A stretch of DNA of 64,000 nt from contig JAHBXG010000009.1 in the NCBI GenBank assembly GCA_019636565.1, positions 59,294-123,293 of the forward strand, in the 5' to 3' direction. The position numbers and the translations under genes are program-made. The DNA is from Phycisphaeraceae bacterium. Its GTDB lineage: Bacteria; Planctomycetota; Phycisphaerae; Phycisphaerales; UBA1924. Shown here piece after piece: positions 1 through 10,918 of this stretch (positions are counted from its first letter, which is position 1; each line of letters opens with the position of its first letter). The notes below the pieces were generated by a model. The model saw nothing but the letters and a program-made list of their open reading frames with translations. It did not search any database and was not told the origin of the DNA.

Positions 1-669
1 CGCGATGCCACTCAAGCCGGAGATATCGAAACCTCCGATGTCGGAGAGATCTGCGCCGACCGAACCGACTGTCATCAACTGCCCGCCGTTGGCGGGGTTC
101 TGAATCGCCAGAACATCCAGGCCGGTGTCGAGCACGTAGAGCGTGGTCGTCAGCGCGCCGGCGTACGAGTTGGAGTACGCCGCGTGCACACCATTGGGAT
201 TCTTGCCGAAGTTCACGTCGCCCGCGGCGTAGGCGAGAGAAGTGTCCACTGCAACGACAGCGCCCGTGTCCGGGTGCAGCCGCAGATTCTGATTCGCATC
301 GCTGATCACGCGGACGCGATCGACGGTCGGATTGAAATCAAACCCGAACGAGGAGCCGTTCAGCGGGGTGCTGAATGTCGGGCCGATCTGAGTCGCGGCG
401 CCGGTGGTCTTGTTGATCTTGTAGAGGCGATTCATCGAGCCCAGCGCGTACAACTCGCCGGAATTGGGACGGAGATCGATCCCGTGTATGACCTCGTTGG
501 ACTGAAGGCCGGAAATGGCAACGCCGGTCAGGATTGAGCCGGGTGTCGAACTGTCCCAGGTCACGAGAGACTGCTGGAGCGTGACGCCGTACACGAGTTC
601 CGCGCGGGCGTTCGCACCAATGGCTGCGCCGGCCGCCAGCCCAAGAACGACGACTAATGACTTCTGCAT
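1..669 (-). CDS. DUF4394 domain secreted protein, partial (3' end outside window)
   Basis: The frame is open from an ATG at 669 to the window edge, giving 223 residues without a stop, so the C-terminus is missing. The N-terminus (MQKSLVVVLGLAAGAAIGANARA) is a signal peptide with an Ala-x-Ala cleavage site. The rest matches DUF4394 closely: GIDLRPNSGELYALGS, then FGFDFNPTVDRVRVISD, a QNLRLHPDTG segment, SYAGALTTTLYVLDTGLD and QNPANGGQLMTVG. DUF4394 proteins are secreted beta-propeller-like proteins of unknown function, often with a C-terminal anchor; any anchor here lies beyond the window. An AAGGAG ribosome binding site sits about 6 bases before the ATG. The gene diverges from the sigma factor gene at 837. 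The family call is firm; the role is unknown. Confidence 0.85.
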   Translation of the reverse strand, partial: MQKSLVVVLGLAAGAAIGANARAELVYGVTLQQSLVTWDSSTPGSILTGVAISGLQSNEVIHGIDLRPNSGELYALGSMNRLYKINKTTGAATQIGPTFSTPLNGSSFGFDFNPTVDRVRVISDANQNLRLHPDTGAVVAVDTSLAYAAGDVNFGKNPNGVHAAYSNSYAGALTTTLYVLDTGLDVLAIQNPANGGQLMTVGSVGADLSDIGGFDISGLSGIA

Positions 670-836
670 GAAATTCTCCTTCATCCTCGTCCGCCGCGGT
701 TGGGAGCGAGAAGCGCCCGGCGCAGCAAGACCGCCCCGCGCCGACGCCGGCGCAGATGTGGAGCGGAATCGTGTGTGCCGATTGCCTTGCGGCCGGAACA
801 GGTGACTTCCGAAGGTCGCGGAGACGCGGATGTGCG

Positions 837-1496
837 ATGACGAGTTTTTTCCCCAATTTCGGTGAATCTCGTCAGGCGGAGGCGCTCGAAGTACCTCTGT
901 CAGAGTTCGGACCTGTTTTCGGAGCCCCTCCCACTTTGTCCAGTTCCCTACTTCAACTAGTTGCACAAGGCGAAAGCGGCGCACTGGCCCGATGCCTGGA
1001 TGAATACGGCGGGCTGGTTTGGAGCATCGCCGATCGGCAATTGCGTCCGATCGGAGAGGACGTGGACGATGCGGTGCAGGATGTCTTTGTTGAGTTGTGG
1101 AAGAACGCTTCGCGCTTTGATCCGGCGCTCGGCTCGGAAGCCGCATTTATTGCGACGATCGCTCACCATCGCGTGGTGGACCGCGTCCGGCGGTCGGCGC
1201 GCCGACTTTCTCTGCGGGCGGAGCATCCCGGCGAGATTCCCGAACTCAATCACCGCAATCATCAGGACTCGGTCGCGATCAGTGAGGACATGAAGCTCGC
1301 GGCCGCCGCGTTCGACAAACTTGATCAGGACGAGCAGCAGGTACTTTGGTATTCTCTCTACCATGGCATCCCGCACGAGCGAATCGCGTCTCTTGTGCAA
1401 TTGCCGCTTGGAACCGTGAAGTCGCGGATTCGGCGGGGACTGCTGCGAATGAGAGAAGCAATCGGGGGCCATCGCGCCAAGGAGGTCGTGTCATGA
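837..1496 (+). CDS. ECF-family RNA polymerase sigma factor
   Basis: A 219-residue sigma-70 family factor of the extracytoplasmic-function type. Region 2 is visible around VDDAVQDVFVELWKNASRFDP, and the region 4 helix-turn-helix around LVQLPLGTVKSRIRRGLLRMR near the C-terminus. It should direct RNA polymerase to a small stress or envelope regulon. The frame is open further upstream to 756, but those residues (rich in Cys and Arg) do not look like protein, so I use the ATG at 837; no good ribosome binding site is seen there and the start is uncertain by some codons. Its stop overlaps the start of the anti-sigma gene by 4 bp (ATGA), so the two are almost certainly co-translated partners. Confidence 0.88.
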   Translation: MTSFFPNFGESRQAEALEVPLSEFGPVFGAPPTLSSSLLQLVAQGESGALARCLDEYGGLVWSIADRQLRPIGEDVDDAVQDVFVELWKNASRFDPALGSEAAFIATIAHHRVVDRVRRSARRLSLRAEHPGEIPELNHRNHQDSVAISEDMKLAAAAFDKLDQDEQQVLWYSLYHGIPHERIASLVQLPLGTVKSRIRRGLLRMREAIGGHRAKEVVS

Positions 1497-2329
1497 GCAC
1501 GAGACCTCCTGATTACGACCGAGTGATGGAATTGCTCGCCGGGCGTGCCCTCAACGACCTGGATTCCGCCGAATCGGCCGAATTGGACAACCTGCTCGCG
1601 CGCATGACGCCCGCGCAGGCAAGTTCGATGCAGCATGAGCAATCGCAACTCAATGGTCTCACGGGTGCCACGTTGGCCGCTTGGTCCGACGCGAACGCAA
1701 AGCCCGGGATCTCACCTGCGCTACGGGCGAAGATTCTCGCACAGAGTGTCTTTGCCCAGGTCGGCGCGACGCAAACCATGCCGCTGAAAAGCGGTTCTGC
1801 CCCGGTTGCGATGCGTCTGCGTGAGAAGTTTGCTTGGCTGTCCGCAGCCGCGGCGATCGCGCTCGCGGTCTTCGCCTGGAATCGACCGCTCCACCCCGCT
1901 GCATCCGAGCCCGCTTGGCAGGCTCGCGCTCAACTTGTCAAGGACGCGGATTCGCAGGTCGTCGCATGGTCCGCGACCGAAGATCCCGACGCCAAGGGCG
2001 TCAGCGGCGACATCGTCTGGAACGCCAACCAGCAGCGCGGATTCATGCGGTTCAAAGGGCTCGCGGCCAACGACCCGCGACTGGCGCAGTACCAACTCTG
2101 GATCTTCGACAAGGGACGCGAAGGCGAATTCCCGGTGGACGGAGGCGTCTTCGACATCAACTCGGCGAGCAAGGATCCCGAGACCGGCGATCTCGTCGTG
2201 CCGATCACTCCCAAACTCGCCGTGAGAGATCCCGCACTCTTCGCTGTGACGATGGAGATCCCCGGGGGCGTCGTGGTCACCAAGAAAGAGCGGCTGCTGC
2301 TGCTCGCGAAGGCGGAGGAGCCGAAGTAG
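1493..2329 (+). CDS. RskA-type anti-sigma factor
   Basis: A 278-residue single-pass membrane protein. The cytoplasmic N-terminus (about residues 1-105) carries the short helical anti-sigma region with ALNDLDSAESAELDNLLARM. One membrane segment lies near residues 111-128 (FAWLSAAAAIALAVFAW). The C-terminal part is an RskA domain with the typical YQLWIFDKGREGEFPVDGGVFD run. Proteins of this family hold an ECF sigma factor at the membrane and release it after regulated proteolysis; the sigma partner is the overlapping upstream gene. An AAGGAGG ribosome binding site (1479-1485) lies 7 bases before the ATG, inside the sigma gene, which fixes this start. The signal sensed cannot be read from the sequence. 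Confidence 0.88.
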   Translation: MSTRPPDYDRVMELLAGRALNDLDSAESAELDNLLARMTPAQASSMQHEQSQLNGLTGATLAAWSDANAKPGISPALRAKILAQSVFAQVGATQTMPLKSGSAPVAMRLREKFAWLSAAAAIALAVFAWNRPLHPAASEPAWQARAQLVKDADSQVVAWSATEDPDAKGVSGDIVWNANQQRGFMRFKGLAANDPRLAQYQLWIFDKGREGEFPVDGGVFDINSASKDPETGDLVVPITPKLAVRDPALFAVTMEIPGGVVVTKKERLLLLAKAEEPK

Positions 2330-2332
2330 GTC

Positions 2333-2356
2333 GGTGCAGATGCTCATCTGCCAACC
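2333..2356. terminator. Possible bidirectional hairpin terminator
   Basis: GCAGAT and ATCTGC (2336-2341 and 2346-2351) form a 6-bp stem with a 4-base loop, extended by GGT/ACC pairs across a small bulge. It lies between the convergent ends of the anti-sigma gene and uvrB, where a terminator is expected. No T-run follows on either strand, so this is only a candidate. Confidence 0.35.
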
Positions 2357-2367
2357 GTGCTCGCTGG

Positions 2368-4623
<2,256 letters not shown>

Positions 4624-4734
4624 GGACCGAGAACTCCGCGGCAAGCCCGGCACGATCCCGTCACAAGTCGCGGGCGGCACAGTCCTTTCGGCACGCGACT
4701 TGGCGGTCCAAAGCAGAACGACGATGTTGGACGC

Positions 4735-5337
4735 ATGAAGTGGATCAAGAAAAAACTGAAGGCCGAAAAGCCGGCTGCGCCCCCCGCCGACCGCCCGAAG
4801 ATTTCTCGCGGCAACAAGCGCTACGACACGCGTCTGACCGATTCGGTCCTTGGCAGCGTGGTTGATCTCTCGACCGACGGCGCTCGCGTCGTGACACGCT
4901 CGGAGCCGAACGTCCGCGCCGGGCATGTCTTCGAGATCGCGATCGCGTGCGACGGCGAGCGTGTATTCGTGCTGGCGCGCGTGGCGTGGACCCGGAAGAT
5001 TGATAAGGAACTATGGAACATCGGTCTGCACTTCTTTGACGCGGATTCCCGTTCCCGCGCGGATCTCGAACGGCTGCTCGACCGCTGCGCCAGCGGGCGT
5101 GAATTGCTTCCGACCAGCGTGGAAGTGGAAGATCTGTACGCGGTGCTCGGGGTCTCGCGCGAGTCATCCCTTGAAGAGATCCGTTCCGCCTATCGCCGGC
5201 TGGCACGCCAATTCCACCCCGACCACGCGCCGGACGAAGAATCGTCGCGCCGATTTGCGCGGATCAGCAAGAGCTACATGGTGCTGCGGGATGAAAGCCT
5301 CCGCCGGCGGTACGACCAGTTGCTGAAGGCGGCCTGA
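4735..5337 (+). CDS. PilZ domain - DnaJ (J) domain fusion protein
   Basis: A 200-residue soluble protein with two recognisable parts. Residues about 25-118 form a PilZ domain with both c-di-GMP signature elements: RYDTR (R29 and R33, RxxxR) and DLSTDG (44-49, [D/N]xSxxG). Residues about 133-197 form a J domain (DLYAVLGVSRESSLEEIRSAYRRLA) with the catalytic HPD at 161-163, which stimulates DnaK ATPase. No Gly/Phe region or zinc-finger domain follows, so it is not a general DnaJ. The reasonable inference is a co-chaperone that could bring Hsp70 to a target in response to c-di-GMP. The ATG at 4735 (MKWIKKKLK) is chosen because upstream sequence is antisense to uvrB. It converges on the ABC permease gene, whose stop lies 1 bp away. 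Confidence 0.85.
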   Translation: MKWIKKKLKAEKPAAPPADRPKISRGNKRYDTRLTDSVLGSVVDLSTDGARVVTRSEPNVRAGHVFEIAIACDGERVFVLARVAWTRKIDKELWNIGLHFFDADSRSRADLERLLDRCASGRELLPTSVEVEDLYAVLGVSRESSLEEIRSAYRRLARQFHPDHAPDEESSRRFARISKSYMVLRDESLRRRYDQLLKAA

Positions 5338-5338
5338 A

Positions 5339-8140
5339 TCAACCCTTCATCGAGGCGAGCAGTTCGCGGGGCTGCTGGCGCGAAAGCGCGAGAACGGCGG
5401 GCGTAGCCGCAAGAAGCGTGAGCGCGATCAGGATCGCGCAGCCGATGAGAATCGGTGCGAACTGCGGACGCAAAGACAACTCGATCCCCATGATCGCGGC
5501 GTTCAGTCGCACGCCCCCGTACGAGCCCTGGATTCCCATCGCCACGCCGACGATGCAAGCCGCAATAGCCACGATCACCGCTTCCGCAAGCACAAGGCGG
5601 CAGACCATGCCGCGCGAAGCGCCCACGGCCCGCAGCACCCCGAACTCGAACCGCCGACTCTCGATCGCCGCGACGATGAGATTGGCGACCCCGAGCGAGG
5701 CGACCAGCATCGACATGACCGCGATCGCGGAAACGATGTAGAGGCTGCGTCCGATCGCGCCCTCGATCAACTGTTTGAAGAAACGCCCGGTTCCAACATC
5801 CAGCACGCCGTAGTCGTACAGCTCGCGCCGGATCTTGGCGGTCACTTCGGCATCGTCTGTGTCCTTCGCGAGCGAGAGTGAGATGATCTGGGTAGGTGGC
5901 TCGTTGCCGCCGAGCAGTTTGTCGCGAAGATCGGCGCGGGAGCCGAAAACCGCGCTCACCGCCTGATCCACATACATGTCGCCAAGATCAAAGAAGTTGC
6001 TGACGATGTCGAGCCCGGGGCTGGTGACCACGCCGACGATTTCGAATTCGTGCGAGTGGTTCTGATACGAGATTTTCACACGCTTGCCGACACCAAGCCC
6101 CTTCGAGGTGAGAAACTCCCGGGCGACGATGATCGATCCGCCTTCGTTCAGCCGCCGGATCGCGGTGTCGCGGTCGCCCTGCACCCAGGTAACACTCATC
6201 AGCCGGAAAAACGAGTCGGCATCGAACCCGATGAACGCGGTCTTGAGCTGCTGGAGCGAGCCGATGCCCAGGCCGGTCATCCCTTCCGCGGAAATATTGG
6301 CGCGAACAAGCGAAAGAGGGCTTGCGCCCGTCACTTCCGGCAACTCGCGCAACTTTGCAACGCTGGCATCCGAAAGGGCGATCCCCGTCACGAAGGCATC
6401 CGGAAACTGGATCCGACCGAGCCAGTCGCGTGCAAACGCGTTCCCCTGCGTCCAGAGCGCCACCATCATCGCCAAACCCGACATCAGCGCGCCGGCCGTT
6501 AGCCCGTGCCGATATGGGGTCCGGCGAATGCTTCGTTCCAGCAGCGTGCGCGGCACCCGGAGCACCGCCGCTATCGGCGCGCCGAACACTCGCACCACCA
6601 GCGAAACCGCGGGTACTCCGAGCAAAAAGAAACCCACGAACATGCAGGGAAGGGCGAGCAACACGTACGAAAAGAACAGAGTCTCCGCGTCACGAACCGT
6701 CGAGACCACCGCAAGGTGGATCGAGATCAGCAACAGTCCCACTGCCAGAGTCCATCCAATCGAAGACGCCCGCGGCACATCCGCCCGCGCGCTCAGCGCT
6801 TTTAGAGGCTCCATTCGCGCCGCACGCCACGCCGGGAATGCGGCCCCCAGCAAACCAGCCGTGATCGACCCCAGTACCCCCACGCCGATACCAAGCGCCG
6901 GGAACGCCAATTCAATTTTGAGGTCTTGCTGGAACCACCAGATGACGGCGCTGGCAAGGCCTACTCCGATCGGTACACCCAGGATCGACCCCAACGTTCC
7001 CAGAATTAGACCCGCGATGATCTGGCTCCCGGCGATCTGTCCGCGCGACGCGCCGATGCAACGCAGTATGGCCAGTTCACGCTGACGCTCAACGACGCCC
7101 GTTGTCATGCCGGTCAAGATGATGAACGCCGCAGAGAGAAAGGCCAGCGTCGATGCGATCACCAGCCCCACGTTGTTCGCGCGCAGGTTCCGTTCGAGAT
7201 TTGTGGTGACTTTGGCGGTTGGTTGCAGGATCACATCGGGCGGCATTTGCCCGCTTCGTGTCGCTGCGACCGACTGCGGGTCAATGCCCGGTATGAGCGC
7301 GATCTCGACCTCGCTGAAAACTCCACGCTGATCGGTTGCATCGGCGATCGCTTCCGGAGTCATCCAGGCTCGGGGACGGCCGCCCAGCATGCCATGCGGG
7401 GCAACGCCGACGATGCGGAGCTTCAGGTCCGGCTTTCCTGCGCGCACGAGATCGATTGTGTCGCCGAGTTTGACCTGATATTCCGATGTCAGGCGCGCGG
7501 CCTCTGCGCTGTTCGACGCCGAAACCGGCCCGAGTTCCTGACCCTCGGCCTCCGTTCCCTGCGGCACCTGCGCAGGCGTACCAGAAATCAGCGCCGAAAG
7601 CGTGCCGCTCCGGCGATCGGTGCGGGGCTCGATGCCGCGGAGTCGGTCGAGCACCGTGTGATCGATCGCGATCTCCTCCGCGCTCCGGGGCATGCGTCCA
7701 TCTGAAAGCTCAACCGGTCGGTACCTCTCGTCAAATCCTGGGCGAAAACTCTCGATGTAGGTGTTGACCGCCGACGAGCGGATAGATCGCGGCCAGGTCT
7801 GTGTTCCGTCCACCTCCGCCAGTTTCCAGGCGGGCCGAACGACTCGCAATGCGGCCGCAGCACGCAGACGCCCGCTCACACTCTCGGTCTCCGGCCACAA
7901 GGCGATTGTTTCGAGGAGTGTCGCATCGATGCGCTTGGCGCTGCCCGGGCTGATAAGTTGAAGATCCGCAGCGCCAACGGCGCTGAGCATCCGTGAGCGG
8001 AGTGAACCGGTCACGCTGGCCATGGCGGTCGCAACGGCGCACACCAGCGCCGCGGAGAGGGCGACGACGAAAAGCAGCAGAATGCTGCGGCTACGCCGTT
8101 GCCACAGACTGCTGATAGCGAGCCGCCACGGCGCTCTCAT
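5339..8140 (-). CDS. ABC transporter permease, FtsX/MacB type, two FtsX domains
   Basis: A 933-residue membrane protein of the LolCE/MacB/FtsX superfamily. An N-terminal membrane helix (ILLLFVVALSAALVCAVATA) is followed by a large periplasmic core. A first FtsX block around residues 330-460 contains the RQRELAILRCIGASRGQI signature, and a second at the C-terminus contains RRFEFGVLRAVGASRGMVCRL. The duplicated layout, about 930 residues with eight or more predicted helices, fits a complete permease that works as a single chain with an ATPase dimer. Such systems extract lipoproteins or export peptides and small molecules; the substrate cannot be inferred. The gene follows its ATPase, with a 50-bp overlap. 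Confidence 0.88.
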   Translation of the reverse strand: MRAPWRLAISSLWQRRSRSILLLFVVALSAALVCAVATAMASVTGSLRSRMLSAVGAADLQLISPGSAKRIDATLLETIALWPETESVSGRLRAAAALRVVRPAWKLAEVDGTQTWPRSIRSSAVNTYIESFRPGFDERYRPVELSDGRMPRSAEEIAIDHTVLDRLRGIEPRTDRRSGTLSALISGTPAQVPQGTEAEGQELGPVSASNSAEAARLTSEYQVKLGDTIDLVRAGKPDLKLRIVGVAPHGMLGGRPRAWMTPEAIADATDQRGVFSEVEIALIPGIDPQSVAATRSGQMPPDVILQPTAKVTTNLERNLRANNVGLVIASTLAFLSAAFIILTGMTTGVVERQRELAILRCIGASRGQIAGSQIIAGLILGTLGSILGVPIGVGLASAVIWWFQQDLKIELAFPALGIGVGVLGSITAGLLGAAFPAWRAARMEPLKALSARADVPRASSIGWTLAVGLLLISIHLAVVSTVRDAETLFFSYVLLALPCMFVGFFLLGVPAVSLVVRVFGAPIAAVLRVPRTLLERSIRRTPYRHGLTAGALMSGLAMMVALWTQGNAFARDWLGRIQFPDAFVTGIALSDASVAKLRELPEVTGASPLSLVRANISAEGMTGLGIGSLQQLKTAFIGFDADSFFRLMSVTWVQGDRDTAIRRLNEGGSIIVAREFLTSKGLGVGKRVKISYQNHSHEFEIVGVVTSPGLDIVSNFFDLGDMYVDQAVSAVFGSRADLRDKLLGGNEPPTQIISLSLAKDTDDAEVTAKIRRELYDYGVLDVGTGRFFKQLIEGAIGRSLYIVSAIAVMSMLVASLGVANLIVAAIESRRFEFGVLRAVGASRGMVCRLVLAEAVIVAIAACIVGVAMGIQGSYGGVRLNAAIMGIELSLRPQFAPILIGCAILIALTLLAATPAVLALSRQQPRELLASMKG

Positions 8141-8825
8141 CCAGTCCCTCCGTTGCGATGCGACCCGTGACTCTGCCGTCTGCCACTACAAAGACTTCTC
8201 GGCAGTGCGCCGCTGCCGCGGGTTCGTGCGTCACCATGACGATGCTGATTTGTCGCTCACGGGCGATCTCCGACAGCAGGTTCCACAAGCCCTGGCTGCT
8301 CGCCGAGTCCAGGTTGCCGGTGGGCTCGTCCGCGAGAAGCAAGCCGGGGGAGAAATGCAGGGCTCGCGCGATCGCCACACGCTGCTGCTCACCCCCGGAC
8401 AACGCGTCGGGTCGGTGGTCGAGGCGGTCCGAGAGCCCAAGTCTTGAAAGCAACTCTTTGGCGCGTTCGCGTGCAGTATTGGAGGTCGCTCCCGAAAGAA
8501 TCGCTGGCAATTCCGCGTTTTCGATCGCGCTCATCGTGGGGATGAGATTGAACTGCTGAAAGACGATGCCGATCTTGGTGCGCCGAAACTCGGTCGCTTC
8601 CTTCTCAGAAAATGAGTCCGTTCTTTCGCCGCCGATCGTGATCTCCCCCGAATCCGGCTTGTCGAGCGCCGCGAGCAGGTGTAACAAGGTGGACTTTCCG
8701 CTGCCCGATCGCCCCATAATGGCGTAAAACCCCGGCTCGTCGATCTTCATGTCGACGCCGCGAAGCGCTTCCACCCGCCTGTCCCCGATCTTGTACGACT
8801 TGAAGACGTTGGTGCAGGAGAGCAT
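8091..8825 (-). CDS. ABC transporter ATP-binding protein, LolD/MacB family
   Basis: A 244-residue nucleotide-binding subunit. Visible motifs are Walker A GRSGSGKSTLL, the Q-loop region FQQFNLIPTMSAIENAELP, the ABC signature LSGGEQQRVAIARAL, Walker B LLLADEPTGNLDS and the switch histidine in MVTHEPAAAAHC. The EPTGNLDS form and the short length are typical of LolD/MacB/FtsE ATPases that pair with FtsX-type permeases. The partner is the downstream overlapping permease; together they look like a two-gene export or lipoprotein-release system. No membrane-fusion protein gene is next to them. Confidence 0.93.
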   Translation of the reverse strand: MLSCTNVFKSYKIGDRRVEALRGVDMKIDEPGFYAIMGRSGSGKSTLLHLLAALDKPDSGEITIGGERTDSFSEKEATEFRRTKIGIVFQQFNLIPTMSAIENAELPAILSGATSNTARERAKELLSRLGLSDRLDHRPDALSGGEQQRVAIARALHFSPGLLLADEPTGNLDSASSQGLWNLLSEIARERQISIVMVTHEPAAAAHCREVFVVADGRVTGRIATEGLDESAVAARYQQSVATA

Positions 8826-8923
8826 GGGAGGGGTTCACAGCGAGCGCCAATCAGCAAACCGCGAGCAGGCTCGCACCTCGCCGCTCATTCTGATTGTCGC
8901 GTCTCGCTGTTCATTGTTTGCGT

Positions 8924-9307
8924 TTATCCGGCCGGATGCGTCTTGTCGTACGCCGCGCCATCCATCAACTTTGCAAGTCCCGCCGGATCGGTGATCTTGG
9001 CTTTCAGCAGCCAACCCTTGCCATACGGGTCTTCGTTGATCAGGCCGGGGTTGTCGCCAAGCGCCGCGTTCACTTCCGTCACTTCGCCAGCAACGAAGGA
9101 GTAGATGTCGCTGGTCGTCTTCACGCTCTCGACTTCACCGACGACATCGCCGGCTTTGAACTTTGTGCCGACTTTTTTCATTTGCACGTAGGTGATGTCC
9201 GTCAGGGCATCGACCGCAAACCGGCTGATCCCGAGGGTGAGCGTGTCTCCCTCGACTTTGTGCCATTCGTGCGATTCGGAATACTTGCGGTCGGCCGGAG
9301 ATGCCAT
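8924..9307 (-). CDS. gcvH: Glycine cleavage system H protein
   Basis: Lipoyl carrier protein that shuttles the aminomethyl group between the P, T and L proteins of glycine cleavage. The 127-residue length is standard. The lipoylation lysine is K63 in the conserved EVESVKTTSDIYS context, preceded by the family-typical YSESHEWHKVEG and GISRFAVDALTDITYV. No other gcv gene is in the window; lipA, which makes the lipoyl group, lies about 39 kb away. I looked for a glycine riboswitch upstream and did not find one. Confidence 0.95.
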   Translation of the reverse strand: MASPADRKYSESHEWHKVEGDTLTLGISRFAVDALTDITYVQMKKVGTKFKAGDVVGEVESVKTTSDIYSFVAGEVTEVNAALGDNPGLINEDPYGKGWLLKAKITDPAGLAKLMDGAAYDKTHPAG

Positions 9308-9673
9308 CGAAATACCTCGTGGTTGGAATTCAGCTAGAGTCCGGACGTCCCATAAGAACCGGGGCTTCCGACCCCGGAAACTCGCCGATTACTTCGGCAA
9401 ATTACGGGGTTCTGGATGCTAGCCGCCCTTGGCTCACGCCATCCGTGCCTGCCCCAAAGCGTCCCAGTACAAGGACGCGATGACAGGTTCATTTGACGAA
9501 ATTCATCTTGGGAGGTAGTTTAGGGGCGTTACCTTTTTCCCCTCCGGACGGTCGTCGCTTAGCGGTGTCGACCGTCTTTCACGGGAAAGGTGGGGTCAGC
9601 CAGGTCGGGAGCCGCTCGCAGCGCCCCGTTTTGTCGCCGCAGGCGATCCCGCTACAGTCGCCTCCGACAACGC
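9308..9673. other. Gene-free divergent intergenic region with two larger hairpins
   Basis: This 366-bp region separates gcvH (leftward) from the TIM-barrel gene (rightward) and must hold both promoters. It contains a perfect 6-bp hairpin CCGGGG/CCCCGG (9359-9377), a second small one GCCGA/TCGGC just after it (about 9383-9397), and an 8-bp stem GACGGTCG/CGACCGTC (9547-9576) followed by TTTC on the plus strand. On the minus strand the first pair would lie in the gcvH leader. I see no coding sequence, tRNA, or match to the glycine riboswitch core. Confidence 0.5.
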
Positions 9674-10855
9674 ATGCTCCTCACTCTGAACGCATCGTGC
9701 CTCCGCTCGCAACTAGTCCCCTCAGCAGGGAGCGCTCCGTCGCTTCAACTGTCGGATTTGCCCCAATACACCCGCGAGGTGCTCGGGCTGGGGGGGCTGA
9801 ACATCTCGACCGATTTGCTGGTGGGAGCAGATCGACGCCGGCTTGAGCAACTTCGCGAGCGAGCGGACCGGGCGGGCTGTCCCTGCTTGCTTTTGGTGGA
9901 ATCCGAACCACAAAAACTGGGTTCTACCGATCCTCAGATCGCCGAAGCCGCAATCGCCAGAATGCTCCGAGTCATCGAAGCAGCGCAGATTCTGTCCTGC
10001 ACCGCCGCCGCGATGCGCATCAGCGCAGATGATTCCGACGCTGCGCTCCAGACAGTTTGGCCGCGACTCCGAAAGATCGTGGACCGTGCGGAGCGGCTGG
10101 AATTGAACCTGCTCGTGAGCCCCATGAAGGGTCTCACGGCACGTGCCGATCGCGTAACCGACATGATCAAAAAGGTCGGGGGGTTCCGGATCGGGACGCT
10201 CCCCGACTTCCAATTCGCATTTGAATCAAGCGGATCGATGGACGGGGCCGTGACGTTCCTGCGTCGGATCACGCCCTACGCGAGCGTGGTAATTGCCTCG
10301 ACCGCAGATTTTGCCGATCCGGCACCCGGGGCCGCCCCCCCCAAGCCTCCCGCCAAGCGTGCTCGGCCGACGGGTGACGATGACGAGGAAGCCGAAGCGG
10401 CCGTCAAGAAGGCCGCCCGCTCTCCGGAGCCCGTGGACGAGCCCGAGCCACCGGCAAAGGGCAAGAAAAAGGCCAAGGAGGCCACAAAGCCCGCGGAGCC
10501 CGTCAAGCCCGCCAAGTCAGGTAAATCCAAGACCGAGGGCAAGGCAGCGAAAACGGATGCCCCGGCCATCGCGGCGGAGGATGATGAGGAAATCGAGGAA
10601 CTGGACGACGCCTCGCTCGAAGATTTGATAGCGGACATTTTTAAAGGCGAGGGGGAGGAGCCTCCACCCCCGCAGGAGCCTCTGCCGGTCCACAAGGCCT
10701 ACGACCTCTTCAAGATGGTGCAGGCTGTCGCCTCGGTCGGATTCGATTCGACAATCGCGGTTGACTACAGGGGGGGCGGAGACGTTACACTGGGCATTCG
10801 GAAGAGTCAGAGGGTGCTCCGTGCCGCACTGGATCACGCGGCGATGTCCGCGTGA
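9674..10855 (+). CDS. TIM-barrel (sugar phosphate isomerase/AP endonuclease 2-like) protein with large charged insert
   Basis: A 393-residue protein. Residues about 25-212 read like a xylose-isomerase/AP-endonuclease-2 type TIM barrel (GGLNISTDLL, LEQLRERADRAGCPCLLLV, then PRLRKIVDRAERLELNLLVSP), and residues about 339-390 (HKAYDLFKMVQAVASVGFDS, then IAVDYRGGGDVTLGIRKSQ) look like the last strands and helix. Between them (about 214-338) is a Lys/Glu/Pro/Ala-rich stretch with acidic patches such as AEDDEEIEELDDASLEDL, probably disordered. The usual metal-binding residues are not obvious, so an enzymatic role is not assured. The ATG at 9674 is chosen because upstream codons read as unlikely Arg/Ser-rich sequence. 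It is followed by cmk. Confidence 0.6.
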   Translation: MLLTLNASCLRSQLVPSAGSAPSLQLSDLPQYTREVLGLGGLNISTDLLVGADRRRLEQLRERADRAGCPCLLLVESEPQKLGSTDPQIAEAAIARMLRVIEAAQILSCTAAAMRISADDSDAALQTVWPRLRKIVDRAERLELNLLVSPMKGLTARADRVTDMIKKVGGFRIGTLPDFQFAFESSGSMDGAVTFLRRITPYASVVIASTADFADPAPGAAPPKPPAKRARPTGDDDEEAEAAVKKAARSPEPVDEPEPPAKGKKKAKEATKPAEPVKPAKSGKSKTEGKAAKTDAPAIAAEDDEEIEELDDASLEDLIADIFKGEGEEPPPPQEPLPVHKAYDLFKMVQAVASVGFDSTIAVDYRGGGDVTLGIRKSQRVLRAALDHAAMSA

Positions 10856-10857
10856 GT

Positions 10858-10873
10858 CCCGACGCGAGTCGGG
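10858..10873 (+). terminator. Hairpin after the TIM-barrel gene
   Basis: CCCGAC-gcga-GTCGGG is a perfect 6-bp stem with a 4-base loop starting 3 bases after the stop codon, followed by a G-run rather than a T-run. It may slow or end transcription before cmk but lacks the features of an intrinsic terminator. Confidence 0.3.
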
Positions 10874-10918
10874 GGCGGACGGTTGGTCAGCGCAAGACGA
10901 AGCGCAAGGAGGACCGCC

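Noticed and set aside
756..836. Longer start for the ECF sigma factor
   Set aside because: The extra 27 residues are Cys/Arg-rich and unlike the family; the ATG at 837 gives a typical length.
4624..4926. N-terminal extension of UvrB by about 100 residues
   Set aside because: It would overlap the PilZ-J gene and shows no UvrB similarity; the conserved start is MARIAFTG at 4623.
9308..9480. Possible glycine riboswitch upstream of gcvH
   Set aside because: The hairpins present do not match the conserved glycine aptamer core or its tandem layout on the minus strand.
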